A program made the translations under genes and the position numbers. A stretch of DNA of 64,000 bases, taken from contig NZ_JAFKCU010000001.1 in NCBI RefSeq assembly GCF_017254845.1, forward strand, positions 1,323,048-1,387,047. The letters run 5' to 3'. This document shows, one piece after another, positions 1 to 8,342 of the stretch (its first letter is position 1; every line of letters starts with the position of its first letter). The notes under the pieces are model-generated. The model was not told the origin of the DNA, searched no databases, and saw only the letters and a list, made by a program, of their open reading frames with translations. This stretch comes from Algoriphagus pacificus. GTDB lineage: Bacteria; Bacteroidota; Bacteroidia; Cytophagales; Cyclobacteriaceae.

Positions 1-144
1 GATCAGCGCACCAAGCGGGTGATTGTCATCTCCGCCATAGATAATTTATTAAAAGGAGCTGCCAGCCAGGCAGTTCATAATATGAACTTAATGTTTGATT
101 TGCCTGAATCTGAAGGCTTAACTCAAATCCCACTAAAACCTTAA
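1..144 (+). CDS. argC: N-acetyl-gamma-glutamyl-phosphate reductase, C-terminal end (partial)
   Basis: Only the last 47 codons are in the window; the start lies upstream. The reading frame opens at base 1 and ends with TAA at 144. It encodes the typical ArgC tail, an Asp-Asn-Leu-hydrophobic-Lys-Gly-Ala-Ala-x-Gln-Ala stretch followed by Asn-Met-Asn and a short polar end. ArgC is the NADPH-dependent reductase that makes N-acetylglutamate semialdehyde in cytoplasmic arginine synthesis. argJ starts 12 bases further on in the same direction, which supports an arginine operon. The call rests on this short tail plus the neighbour. Confidence 0.85.
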   Translation, partial: DQRTKRVIVISAIDNLLKGAASQAVHNMNLMFDLPESEGLTQIPLKP

Positions 145-156
145 CCAGAAGAAAAG

Positions 157-1368
157 ATGATTCAAAATATTACAAACGTAAGAGGCATTAAATGCTGGGG
201 AGCACATACTGGTGTGAAGTCCATGAAGCGGGATTTGGCGATTATTTATTCTGAAGTGCCAGCTGCTGCTGCAGGAACATTGACGCAAAATAAAGTGCGG
301 GCAGAACCAATCAAGATTACAGAAAGAAATCTGGAAAATAACCGCGCACAGGTTATTATCTGTAATGCCGGAAATGCCAATGCCTGTACAGGTGAGCAAG
401 GGAAAGAAGGTGCAGAAGCGATGGTAAGAACCACTGCCGAATTATTGAAGATCCCTGAGGAAGATGTAATTGTTGCTTCGACTGGAATTATTGGTTTGGA
501 GTTTCCAACCGAAGATGTGGTGGAAGGTCTGAAAGTCAACATTCCCAAGCTAAGTAATGAACTGAAAGCTGGGTCTTTTGTGGCAAATGCAATTTTGACT
601 ACTGATACATTTGCTAAAGAAGGCTTTGTGGATTTCGAGCATGAAGGTGCAGTTATCAATATGGGTGGAGTGGCAAAAGGATCAGGTATGATTCATCCCA
701 ATATGGCCACCATGTTAGCTTTCATCGTGACAGATTTCAACATTGATGAAAAGCTGCTTCAGGAAGCTGTCAGTTATTGCGTGGATCGTTCATTCAACAT
801 GATTACTGTGGATGGAGATACGTCCACGAATGATATGGTGGCTGTGATGGCAAATGGACTTGCCGGCAATCGAAAAGTAACCAGCAAAGATGATCCGGGA
901 TATGAGATTTTCTTGGAAAAACTTCTCGAGATTTTAACGCATCTGGCAAAATTGATTGTCTCAGATGGAGAAGGTGCTTCCAAATTCATTGAATACCGTG
1001 TCAGCAAAGCCAGAACAGAAGCTATCGCCAGAACAATAGTTCGTGCCATTTCTGATTCAACTTTGGTGAAAACTGCCATGTTTGGCCGTGATCCAAACTG
1101 GGGAAGAATCGTTGCCGCTGCTGGAAATGCCGGGGTGTCTTTTAATTACCGAAAAGTCAATTTGTACATCGGCGATCAAAAGCATTTGGTGCAGGTTCTT
1201 GACAAAGGAAATCCAGTGGAATTTGAAAAATCATATATGAAAAAATTACTTCGGGAATCCCATGTGAGAGTTCATATGGAGCTCAACACCGGAGAAGAAG
1301 AAGGAGTCGGTTGGGGATCTGATTTGACCACAGACTATGTGATGTTCAATTCAGTTTATACAACTTGA
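157..1368 (+). CDS. argJ: Bifunctional ornithine acetyltransferase / N-acetylglutamate synthase
   Basis: ArgJ moves the acetyl group from N-acetylornithine to glutamate, which makes the arginine pathway cyclic, and in many bacteria it also uses acetyl-CoA. The protein has 403 residues, the usual length. The autoprocessing site is visible as KGSGMIHPNMATML, with the predicted cleavage nucleophile Thr185 that becomes the N-terminus of the beta chain. The oxyanion-hole region (around residues 108-112, ASTGI) and the NAGNANACTG stretch at 70-79 are also typical. It follows argC by 12 bases and is probably cotranscribed with it. A strong hairpin terminator follows the stop. Whether it is bifunctional cannot be read from sequence alone. 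Confidence 0.96.
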   Translation: MIQNITNVRGIKCWGAHTGVKSMKRDLAIIYSEVPAAAAGTLTQNKVRAEPIKITERNLENNRAQVIICNAGNANACTGEQGKEGAEAMVRTTAELLKIPEEDVIVASTGIIGLEFPTEDVVEGLKVNIPKLSNELKAGSFVANAILTTDTFAKEGFVDFEHEGAVINMGGVAKGSGMIHPNMATMLAFIVTDFNIDEKLLQEAVSYCVDRSFNMITVDGDTSTNDMVAVMANGLAGNRKVTSKDDPGYEIFLEKLLEILTHLAKLIVSDGEGASKFIEYRVSKARTEAIARTIVRAISDSTLVKTAMFGRDPNWGRIVAAAGNAGVSFNYRKVNLYIGDQKHLVQVLDKGNPVEFEKSYMKKLLRESHVRVHMELNTGEEEGVGWGSDLTTDYVMFNSVYTT

Positions 1369-1387
1369 TCCATAGAATTTAAAAGTG

Positions 1388-1424
1388 AAAAAAGGCTTTC
1401 CAGATTATTGGAAAGCCTTTTTTC
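1388..1424. terminator. Bidirectional rho-independent terminator between argJ and the hydroxyproline operon
   Basis: An 11-bp stem AAAGGCTTTCC/GGAAAGCCTTT (1391-1401 and 1410-1420) with an 8-nt loop is flanked by A-rich and T-rich tracts. It can therefore stop argJ on the plus strand and the convergent oxidase gene on the minus strand. Confidence 0.9.
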
Positions 1425-1432
1425 TTGAATAA

Positions 1433-2680
1433 TTAGGAATATCTACCTACTTCAAATCCTTTTATCTCCATGTTGGGATCTTTCTGCTGATGAAGTTCGC
1501 TGATTATTTTACCAGATCCAGGGGCTAAGCTGACTCCCATCATGGAATGTCCTGAATTGACCAAGACATTGGAATAGCCTGGAGCAAATCCGATGTAAGG
1601 CAATCCATCTGGAGAGCAAGGCCTTAATCCTTTCCAGATTTGATTTTCTTCTGGAAACTTCGCTTCAAATTCAGGGTAGTATCGATTGATAGACTCAAAG
1701 ATTCCTTTTACTCGATTGATGTTTATTTTCTGGTTGGTGCCAGCAATTTCCATTGTCCCTCCAAAGCGGATATGATTTCCATAAGGACTAACCGCCACTT
1801 TCATTTCCGTCAAGATCGATGCCTGCTTTATTTCAGGCTTGTTTTCCTGAATAAAGGAATAGCCTTTACCTCCCATCATTGGAAGAGTGAATCCTAACAT
1901 TTTTGTCAGTTCGCCTGACCAAGAACCTCCGCAAAGAATAACTTTTTCAGCTTCTATTTTTCCTTTATCTGTCAAAACTGCTTTGACTGAATTTCCGGAT
2001 TTTTCGAATCCATGAACTTCCGTATTGGATAAAAATTTGACTCCCTTTTCCTGGAGGTAATCTTTCAAGAAGCCATATAATTTTCCGGGATCCAAATGTG
2101 CATCTCCTGGAAACATGACTGCACCTCTAGCTTTCACTTCCAGATTTGGTTCGATTTTGCTGATGTCTTCTGGACTGAGGATATCTGCTTCCAATCCATG
2201 TTTTCTTGCCAAATGCGCAAATTCCACCTCTTCTTTTTCAATGGCTTCGGTTTGATAGATCATCATCAAGCCTTTTTCTTGCAATGCAATCTTTGATTCT
2301 GGATGCTCGTTTCGAAACTCCTGATACAAAGCCTTGCTGAACAAGCTTAGATTTTTCAGATAGGGGATACTTCGTTCTACATGACTTGGATTGGCTGCTT
2401 TGAAAAACAGAAGACACCATTTCAATAATTTAGCATCAAGTCTCGGCTGAATGTAAAATGGGCTTTTGGAAGAAAACATCCACGAAATCCCCTTACTGAT
2501 CATACCCGGAGCAGCCAAGGGTATGATATGACTAGGCACGATCATACCGGCATTACCCGTGGAGCAGTTCTGCTGCATGTCTCCTTTGTCCAATACTTGA
2601 ACTTCAATTCCTTCTTTTTGAAGAAAATAGGCTGTGAAAAGTCCAACTATTCCGCCGCCGATGATAAGGGTTGGTTTCAT
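1433..2680 (-). CDS. FAD-dependent D-amino-acid dehydrogenase (probable D-hydroxyproline dehydrogenase)
   Basis: A DadA-like DAO-family oxidoreductase of 415 residues. The N-terminus carries the dinucleotide-binding fingerprint IIGGGIVGL (residues 6-14) followed by the acidic end of the second beta strand. The C-terminus has a GHSMMG-type segment usual for the DAO fold. It lies downstream of a hydroxyproline 2-epimerase gene, so the likely reaction is oxidation of cis-4-hydroxy-D-proline to 1-pyrroline-4-hydroxy-2-carboxylate, with electrons going to the membrane quinone pool. That substrate is inferred from context; a general D-amino acid or glycine oxidase activity would give the same motifs. 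It is the last gene of the operon. Confidence 0.85.
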   Translation of the reverse strand: MKPTLIIGGGIVGLFTAYFLQKEGIEVQVLDKGDMQQNCSTGNAGMIVPSHIIPLAAPGMISKGISWMFSSKSPFYIQPRLDAKLLKWCLLFFKAANPSHVERSIPYLKNLSLFSKALYQEFRNEHPESKIALQEKGLMMIYQTEAIEKEEVEFAHLARKHGLEADILSPEDISKIEPNLEVKARGAVMFPGDAHLDPGKLYGFLKDYLQEKGVKFLSNTEVHGFEKSGNSVKAVLTDKGKIEAEKVILCGGSWSGELTKMLGFTLPMMGGKGYSFIQENKPEIKQASILTEMKVAVSPYGNHIRFGGTMEIAGTNQKININRVKGIFESINRYYPEFEAKFPEENQIWKGLRPCSPDGLPYIGFAPGYSNVLVNSGHSMMGVSLAPGSGKIISELHQQKDPNMEIKGFEVGRYS

Positions 2681-2685
2681 ATTTT

Positions 2686-2760
2686 AGTACCAAGTACTAG
2701 GTACTAAGTACCAAGAAAAATCATTACGACTTTTTACTTGATACTTTGTACTTCGTACAA
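2686..2760. repeat. Intergenic GTAC-rich short-repeat tract
   Basis: The gap between two operon genes contains tandem, partly palindromic variants of AGTACCAAGTACTAGGTACT (2686 onward), then ACTTGATACTTTGTACTTCG near 2737-2756. The units share the core AAGTAC/GTACTT in both orientations and could fold into hairpins in the operon mRNA. I see no open reading frame or promoter in it. It looks like a degenerate dispersed repeat. Confidence 0.6.
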
Positions 2761-2761
2761 T

Positions 2762-3787
2762 TTATATTACTTGGAATCCATGGACATAAGGGTCGTCGTC
2801 ATCCAGGATAATGGTATTGTATCCATAGACTTTTGCCCATCCTTCAATGCTAGGAATGATAGCGGGCTTACCGCCTACCTCAGTTTCCTCTTCAATTCGA
2901 CCGATGAATTTTGAGCCAATAAAGCTTTCATGAATAAATTCTTCTCCGGGTTTCAAAAGTCCTTTGGCATACCATTGGGCCAATCTTGCAGAAGTTCCTG
3001 TTCCGCAAGGAGAACGATCGATTGCCTTGTCTCCATAGAATACAGCGTTTCTAGCTGTGCTAGTTGGGTCAATGGTTTTTCCTGTCCAGAGAATATGAGA
3101 AAGTCCTCGAATTTGTTCATGTTCAGGATGCACAAATTCGTATTGCTCGTTCATTTTCTTTCGAAGTGATCGAGCCATTGAAATCAATTGCTCAGCTTTG
3201 AAATGCTCCAATCCTGGGAAGTTTTCCTGTGGATCCACGATGCAATAAAAATTGCCTCCATAGGCCACATCCACCACTAATTTTCCTAGCTCATCCGATT
3301 CAATTTCCAGACTTTCCGCTGCCAAAAAGCTTTTAACGTTGGTTAGTTTGACGGACTTGACCTTTTTTCCTTCTTGTTTGTATTCTACCAAAACAAGTCC
3401 CGCAGGAGTTTCTAGCCTAAGTTTACCCGGAGTTTTGGGGTAAATCAATCCCTCTTCGATAGCTATCGTGACTGTGCCAATCGTGCCATGACCACACATG
3501 GGTAAGCAGCCACTGGTTTCGATAAATAGAACAGCTACATCATTGTCAGGATTATGTGGAGGGAAAAGCATGGAGCCAGACATCATATCATGTCCTCTTG
3601 GTTCAAACATCAATCCTGTGCGGATCCAATCCAGATTTTCTAGAAAATAGTGGCGCTTCTCCAGCATGTTATTCCCTTTCAAAAACGGAACTCCTCCTGA
3701 TACTACCCGTACAGGATTGCCACAAGTATGAGCATCAATACAAGAAAAGGTATGCCTTGTAGAGCCAGTTGTTTCTTTTTTAGACAT
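2762..3787 (-). CDS. 4-hydroxyproline 2-epimerase
   Basis: A proline racemase superfamily enzyme of 341 residues that interconverts trans-4-hydroxy-L-proline and cis-4-hydroxy-D-proline. Both catalytic cysteines are present: Cys98 in MCGHGTIG and Cys261 in SPCGTGTSARLA. Cys/Cys fits racemases and epimerases, whereas trans-3-hydroxyproline dehydratases have Ser in place of the first and Thr in place of the second. The surrounding operon (oxidase, deaminase, semialdehyde dehydrogenase) favours the hydroxyproline epimerase over proline racemase. A gap of about 80 bases with short repeats separates it from the oxidase gene. Confidence 0.93.
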   Translation of the reverse strand: MSKKETTGSTRHTFSCIDAHTCGNPVRVVSGGVPFLKGNNMLEKRHYFLENLDWIRTGLMFEPRGHDMMSGSMLFPPHNPDNDVAVLFIETSGCLPMCGHGTIGTVTIAIEEGLIYPKTPGKLRLETPAGLVLVEYKQEGKKVKSVKLTNVKSFLAAESLEIESDELGKLVVDVAYGGNFYCIVDPQENFPGLEHFKAEQLISMARSLRKKMNEQYEFVHPEHEQIRGLSHILWTGKTIDPTSTARNAVFYGDKAIDRSPCGTGTSARLAQWYAKGLLKPGEEFIHESFIGSKFIGRIEEETEVGGKPAIIPSIEGWAKVYGYNTIILDDDDPYVHGFQVI

Positions 3788-3819
3788 GAATTAATTGAGG
3801 GTCAGAAATGGACTCAATA

Positions 3820-5274
3820 TCAAATTTTATCCGAGGTGAATTTTCCATTCACCTGTCTTACGATTCCTAATGGATTTTCATTTTTCAATGCATCAGGCAA
3901 AAGCTCATGAGGCATATCCTGGAAAGCAATAGGTCTGGCAAATCGCTTGATAGCATGTGCTCCAACAGAGGTGCTTCGAGGATCTGTAGTGGAAGGGAAT
4001 GGTCCACCATGCTGCATGGCATAGCCTACTTCTACTCCTGTCGGTACTCCGGTAAATAGCAATCTCCCACATTTTTCTTCCAAAAGATTGATCAGTTCGC
4101 TTTGAGCTTTCAACTCGGATTTATCTGCCCACAGTGTAATTGTCAATTGTCCATGAAGCTTTTTGGCAACTTCCAGAAGTTCACTTTCATTTTCATAAAC
4201 CACCATCAAAGCGAAAGATCCAAAGACTTCCTGCTGAAAGAGATCATCAGAAATCCAGTCTGAAGCTTTTATTTCTGCCAAAGCAGGGCTCACATTGATC
4301 AGGTGAGATGCGTCTGGGACCTTTACCCATTTTAATTCTGATCTGGTTTTAAGATTATCAATAGCGGAGTAGTAAGATGAAGCAATTCCTTCATGTAGCA
4401 TTGGTCCTCCAGCAGCTGTAGCTAATGCCTCTGAAACTGCGTTTTCAAACCTATTTGCATATTCACTTGGCACGAAAATCAACCCTGGGTTGGTACAGAA
4501 CTGACCAGCTCCTAAGGTAAGTGAGCTCACATAGCTCTGAGCCAAAGGCACTAATTCATTGCTAAGTCGCTCTGGAAAAGTGAAAACCGGGTTTACAGAT
4601 CCCATTTCCGCATAGACAGGAATTGGTTCGTCTCGATCACTGGCAATATTAAACAGAGATTTTCCAGCCCCGTAAGATCCAGTAAAGGCCACAGCTTTTG
4701 CAAGAGGATGCTTGACAAGATCCTGACCCATTTTTACACCACCTTCCACATGAGTAAATACACCAGCAGGTAATCCTGATTTATTGACAGCCTGGGTAAT
4801 GCATTCTCCAACAAATTTGGAAGTATCTGGATGCGCAGGATGTCCTTTGTAAATCACCGGGCAACCTGCAGCCAGCGCAGAAATGGTATCTCCCCCAGCC
4901 GTAGAAAATGCCAAAGGAAAATTACTGGCTCCAAAAACCACCACAGGTCCAATTGGAATCAGCATGCGTCGAATATCGGATTTTGGAAGCGGAGTTCTAT
5001 TTGGATCAGCTGGATCGATTGTCGCCTCTAGCCAGCTTCCTTCTCTAACCTGCGAGGCAAAAAGTTTGATTTGACCGGTAGTTCTTCCAAGTTCGCCATT
5101 GATTCTTCCTTCAGGCAAATTGGATTCCCTTACGGCCATCAGTACAATAGCGCTTCTGTTTTCTTCTAATATTTCAGCAATCTTCTCGAGGAAGTCTGCT
5201 TTTTTACTATTGGAAAGGTTTTTATAAGATAGAAATGCTTCTTGTGCGGCTGAAAAGATCGTATCGAGGTTCAT
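3820..5274 (-). CDS. 2,5-dioxovalerate (alpha-ketoglutarate semialdehyde) dehydrogenase
   Basis: An aldehyde dehydrogenase of 484 residues. Visible catalytic residues are Asn118 (FGASNFP), Glu223 (YAEMGSVNP) and the nucleophile Cys260 (GAGQFCTNPGL). The AEMGSVNP and QFCTNPG signatures match the ketoglutarate semialdehyde dehydrogenase branch. It would oxidise 2-oxoglutarate semialdehyde, the product of the adjacent DapA-family deaminase, to 2-oxoglutarate with NAD(P)+, which closes the hydroxyproline pathway into the TCA cycle. It sits between the deaminase and epimerase genes on the same strand. Confidence 0.93.
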   Translation of the reverse strand: MNLDTIFSAAQEAFLSYKNLSNSKKADFLEKIAEILEENRSAIVLMAVRESNLPEGRINGELGRTTGQIKLFASQVREGSWLEATIDPADPNRTPLPKSDIRRMLIPIGPVVVFGASNFPLAFSTAGGDTISALAAGCPVIYKGHPAHPDTSKFVGECITQAVNKSGLPAGVFTHVEGGVKMGQDLVKHPLAKAVAFTGSYGAGKSLFNIASDRDEPIPVYAEMGSVNPVFTFPERLSNELVPLAQSYVSSLTLGAGQFCTNPGLIFVPSEYANRFENAVSEALATAAGGPMLHEGIASSYYSAIDNLKTRSELKWVKVPDASHLINVSPALAEIKASDWISDDLFQQEVFGSFALMVVYENESELLEVAKKLHGQLTITLWADKSELKAQSELINLLEEKCGRLLFTGVPTGVEVGYAMQHGGPFPSTTDPRSTSVGAHAIKRFARPIAFQDMPHELLPDALKNENPLGIVRQVNGKFTSDKI

Positions 5275-5392
5275 AAAATGAGTTTTGATAGGTTAAAAGA
5301 TAGGTTTATCAAGAATGGCAAATGCCAGGGCTTAAGTTACAATTTTTTGCTCCTTTGCCCTGACAATTTGAGAAGGTGTTTACAGATAGACT

Positions 5393-6283
5393 TTATAAAG
5401 CAGGTCTATTTGCAATTCCGTCTTTGATGATTTTCTCGATTCTCTCTCTTTCCTCTCCGATTAATGTCAATCTTGGAGCACGAACATGCTCTGAACCGAT
5501 CCCACAGTGAGTTTCGGCAAGTTTGATGTATTGAACCAATTTAGGGTGAATATCCAATTCCAATAGCGGTAAGAACCAACGGTAGATTTTTCTGGCTTCT
5601 TCGATTTTTCCTTCATTTACCAAATTGAAAATGGTCACTGTTTCTTTTGGGAAGGCACAAACCAAACCGGCAACCCATCCGACTGCGCCCATAAGCAATT
5701 CTTCCATTGCCAGTGTATCTACACCACAAAGCAGTTGGTATCTATCTCCAAATCGATTGATCATTCGGGTCACATTTGAAATGTCTCTAGTCGATTCTTT
5801 GATCGCCTGGATATTTTGGCATTCAGCCAATTCTGCAAACATTTCAATGGTTACCAAGGTTTTATAATCTACTGGATTGTTGTAGATCATGATCGGAAGA
5901 TCGGTGCTATTCGCTACAGTTTTGAAATAAGCCACTACTTCTCGAGCGTCTGCCGCGTATCTCATCGGAGGTAGCATCATCAAGCCAGAAGCTCCAAGTT
6001 CTTTGGCTTTTGCAGCCCAAAAAAGAGCATCTTTTGTAGCTCCTTCAGCGATATTTAAAATCACAGGCACTTTACCAGCCACATAGTCTACAGTTTCTTT
6101 TGTCAGCGTGATTTTCTCTTCTTGGCTGAGTACGGAACTTTCACCTAAGGTTCCCCCAAGGATGATTCCGTGTACACCCGCTTCGAGTTGGAAATCAATG
6201 TTTTTGAAAAATAAATCCATGTCTAAACTTCCATCAGCGTGGAATTTAGTCGTGACAGCAGGGAATACACCTTTCCAGTTCAT
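5393..6283 (-). CDS. DapA-family 1-pyrroline-4-hydroxy-2-carboxylate deaminase (probable)
   Basis: A 296-residue class I aldolase of the dihydrodipicolinate synthase/N-acetylneuraminate lyase family. The Schiff-base lysine is Lys162 (QAIKEST) and the partner tyrosine is Tyr134 (MIYNNP); the carboxylate-binding loop GGTLGESSVL lies at 43-52. In an operon with hydroxyproline epimerase, D-hydroxyproline oxidase and ketoglutarate semialdehyde dehydrogenase, the missing step is deamination of 1-pyrroline-4-hydroxy-2-carboxylate, which members of this family catalyse. It is the first gene of the minus-strand operon and is transcribed away from the AraC gene. The family is broad, so the substrate is assigned from context. 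Confidence 0.88.
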   Translation of the reverse strand: MNWKGVFPAVTTKFHADGSLDMDLFFKNIDFQLEAGVHGIILGGTLGESSVLSQEEKITLTKETVDYVAGKVPVILNIAEGATKDALFWAAKAKELGASGLMMLPPMRYAADAREVVAYFKTVANSTDLPIMIYNNPVDYKTLVTIEMFAELAECQNIQAIKESTRDISNVTRMINRFGDRYQLLCGVDTLAMEELLMGAVGWVAGLVCAFPKETVTIFNLVNEGKIEEARKIYRWFLPLLELDIHPKLVQYIKLAETHCGIGSEHVRAPRLTLIGEERERIEKIIKDGIANRPAL

Positions 6284-6417
6284 ATCGTTTTTTTTTATTC
6301 AAAATTAATGGCTTCACGTTGTTTGTTCGTATGCTGAATTAGTAAAAAGTGGTTCTATATTGATATTAAAATAGGTCAATTTGAAGAATTTGTAATAATT
6401 GAATATCATTACTGTCT

Positions 6418-7284
6418 ATGAGTAAAGTAATTTCATTCCAGATTCCGAAAGCAAGTAATACCTTTATCCAATACCAAGAGGACAGGGGAAAGTATTTTTA
6501 TAACAACCTTCACCAACACCCGCAGACTCAGCTTACGGTTATTATGGAAGGTAGAGGCCAGCTTTTGGTTGGTGATTATGTGGGAAGATTTGATGCTGGG
6601 GATGTTTTTTTGTTAGGTGAGAATGTGCCCCATGTCTTTAGGAGTGACGCTGAATACTTTGAGGAGGATAATGATCTGAAAATTGCAGGAAATACTGTGT
6701 TCTTTGATTTTCAGGCTTTCGGTACGGCCATAGATAAGGTGGAGGACTTCCGTGACTTGTTATTATTAAATGAGCAAATCAATGGATGTTTTAAAATCCA
6801 TGGAGATACGAAACAAGAGGTTTTCGACTTGTTGAATGGATTCAATGAATTAAAAGGCTTGGATAAGCTCCAGCGATCGATTCATATTTTATCCAAGTTG
6901 GATTTCAGTTCAGAAGATTTAGAAGCTTTGAATCTGATACCAGTTTCCAGATCAATGTCAGAAAAAGACGGGAAGCGAATGGATCAAGTCATGCGCTACA
7001 TTTTGGAAAATAGCCATAGAACGATCACCCTGGATGAAATTGCTGAAAGAGCTTATATGAGTAAGGAAGCTTTCTGTAGGTTTTTTAAGTTGAGAACACG
7101 CCGGACTTTCACCCAATACATGCAGCAGCTTCGAATCACAGAAGCCAAAAAGCTTTTGTTGGAATCTGATATGAGTATCGCGCAGATTTCTTATCAAGTG
7201 GGGTTTCAGACCTTATCTCATTTCAATAAGACTTTTAAAAGCATGACTAACCAAACTCCAAAATCCTGGAGGAAATTGAATTAA
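6418..7284 (+). CDS. AraC-family transcriptional regulator of the hydroxyproline operon
   Basis: A 288-residue regulator. The N-terminal half is a cupin-like ligand-binding domain (TQLTVIMEGRGQLLVGD, then FDAGDVFLLGENVPH). The C-terminal AraC DNA-binding domain spans about 183-285, with two helix-turn-helix units (TLDEIAERAYMSKEAFCRFF and MSIAQISYQVGFQTLSHFNK). It is transcribed divergently from the hydroxyproline genes across a 134-base AT-rich gap, so it probably activates that operon in response to hydroxyproline or an intermediate. The regulatory link is inferred from position only. Confidence 0.9.
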   Translation: MSKVISFQIPKASNTFIQYQEDRGKYFYNNLHQHPQTQLTVIMEGRGQLLVGDYVGRFDAGDVFLLGENVPHVFRSDAEYFEEDNDLKIAGNTVFFDFQAFGTAIDKVEDFRDLLLLNEQINGCFKIHGDTKQEVFDLLNGFNELKGLDKLQRSIHILSKLDFSSEDLEALNLIPVSRSMSEKDGKRMDQVMRYILENSHRTITLDEIAERAYMSKEAFCRFFKLRTRRTFTQYMQQLRITEAKKLLLESDMSIAQISYQVGFQTLSHFNKTFKSMTNQTPKSWRKLN

Positions 7285-7425
7285 TTGAAGATTTGGGGGT
7301 TTATTTTCCCCAGAATAGGCATGGATTCATCCAAGAAATAAGGTTGAGATGTGTAATTATTTTTAGATAGAACTGACTTGGAATAAATCATAAACAACTT
7401 TAAATCAATGATTTAAATAATATTT

Positions 7426-7456
7426 TTTGTAGCTGCTAGAGTGCGATTTTTATTTG
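7426..7456 (+). promoter_or_regulatory. Bacteroidota-type promoter for the outer membrane protein gene
   Basis: A -33 element TTTG (7426-7429) is followed after 19 bases by TTTATTTG (7449-7456), one mismatch from the TAnnTTTG -7 consensus. Transcription would begin near 7462, so the mRNA would start at the 5' base of the hairpin at 7463. Confidence 0.55.
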
Positions 7457-7462
7457 GGGCAC

Positions 7463-7494
7463 TTGGTTTGGATTCCTAGAGGAAAACAAACCAA
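7463..7494 (+). promoter_or_regulatory. 5'-UTR hairpin directly upstream of the start codon
   Basis: TTGGTTTG (7463-7470) pairs perfectly with CAAACCAA (7487-7494). Inside it, TTCC (7473-7476) pairs with GGAA (7481-7484) around a TAGA loop. Only two bases separate the stem from the ATG at 7497. A strong structure here could control translation or protect the 5' end of the mRNA. Confidence 0.6.
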
Positions 7495-7496
7495 CT

Positions 7497-8042
7497 ATGA
7501 AAAAATTAATTTTATCGCTGTCTTTGATCCTTGCCGGACTGGCAGTCAACGCACAGGAAGTTAGAGAAATTGACGAAATCAATGAAAACAATTCTTGGCT
7601 GAAAGTAGGGATTAATTTAGGTGCTCCTGTAGGAGATGTAGGAAACTACTCCTCTTTGGCGTTAGGTCTTGACGTGGCCGCTCAATTTATGCGAACCGAT
7701 AATTTCGGATTGGGTATCGCAACAGGTTATACCAAATACTTTGAGAAATCAGATGCACCTGCTTTTGATGGATTGAATGATGGATTTGGTGCCATTCCAT
7801 TGGGTGTCATGTTCAGATATTATCCACAACCTACTGGATTCTTTGTAGGAACAGATGTCGGTTATACCTTTTTGACTAGTGTGAATTCTGCCGAAGGTGG
7901 TGCCTATATCAGACCTCAGTTAGGTTACCATAATTACGATTGGAACATTTTCGGTTATTATAACCAAGTATTTAGGGCTGATCCATCTATCGACGTGCAA
8001 AGTGTCGGTGTGGCAGTGACGTACAATATTCGATTTAAATAA
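7497..8042 (+). CDS. Small outer membrane beta-barrel protein
   Basis: A 181-residue protein with a Sec signal peptide (MKKLILSLSLILAGLAVNA, cleavage expected after the Ala-rich end). Alternating aromatic/glycine strands follow and the protein ends in VAVTYNIRFK, a penultimate-strand pattern typical of Bacteroidota barrels. It probably forms an eight-stranded OmpA/OmpW-like barrel in the outer membrane; the function is unknown. A promoter-like pair of elements and a hairpin precede it, which suggests high or regulated expression. The next small membrane gene starts 23 bases downstream. Confidence 0.75.
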   Translation: MKKLILSLSLILAGLAVNAQEVREIDEINENNSWLKVGINLGAPVGDVGNYSSLALGLDVAAQFMRTDNFGLGIATGYTKYFEKSDAPAFDGLNDGFGAIPLGVMFRYYPQPTGFFVGTDVGYTFLTSVNSAEGGAYIRPQLGYHNYDWNIFGYYNQVFRADPSIDVQSVGVAVTYNIRFK

Positions 8043-8065
8043 TTTCACTAAAAACCATTTCAACC

Positions 8066-8284
8066 ATGAAAAATCAAGTAATTAAATACGCGCAAAACCT
8101 GTTCTTTTTCCTGTTAGCGATGACAGCAAGTCTAGCTACTTATGCGCAGGATAAAGGATTGAATATTGATGTAGAAATCGGAACAGAACCAGTTTGGTAC
8201 CAACAGACTTGGGTTTGGGTAGTAGGTGCGGCAGTGTTTGTTTTGCTGCTAGTTGCTTTGCTCAAGAACAATTCAAAAAAATAA
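8066..8284 (+). CDS. Small membrane protein of unknown function
   Basis: A 72-residue protein with an N-terminal hydrophobic segment ending in TYAQ (signal peptide or anchor, residues about 11-28). A short soluble stretch containing VWYQQTWVW follows, then a C-terminal transmembrane helix (VVGAAVFVLLLVALL) and a lysine-rich tail. The layout suggests an inner-membrane protein with a periplasmic segment. It lies just downstream of the small barrel gene and ahead of a terminator, so the two are probably cotranscribed. Confidence 0.7.
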   Translation: MKNQVIKYAQNLFFFLLAMTASLATYAQDKGLNIDVEIGTEPVWYQQTWVWVVGAAVFVLLLVALLKNNSKK

Positions 8285-8306
8285 GTTAGAGTTTAGTGCT
8301 TTCAAA

Positions 8307-8340
8307 GAAAAGGGACCTGTAATTTGTAGGTCCCTTTTTG
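8307..8340. terminator. Bidirectional terminator
   Basis: AGGGACCT (8311-8318) pairs with AGGTCCCT (8328-8335), flanked by A-rich and T-rich runs. It sits between the convergent small membrane gene and the peptidase/permease gene and can serve both. Confidence 0.85.
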
Positions 8341-8342
8341 TT

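Noticed and set aside
246-659. A 137-codon frame opposite argJ
   Set aside because: It lies entirely inside a well-supported gene and has no domain features; it is a shadow.
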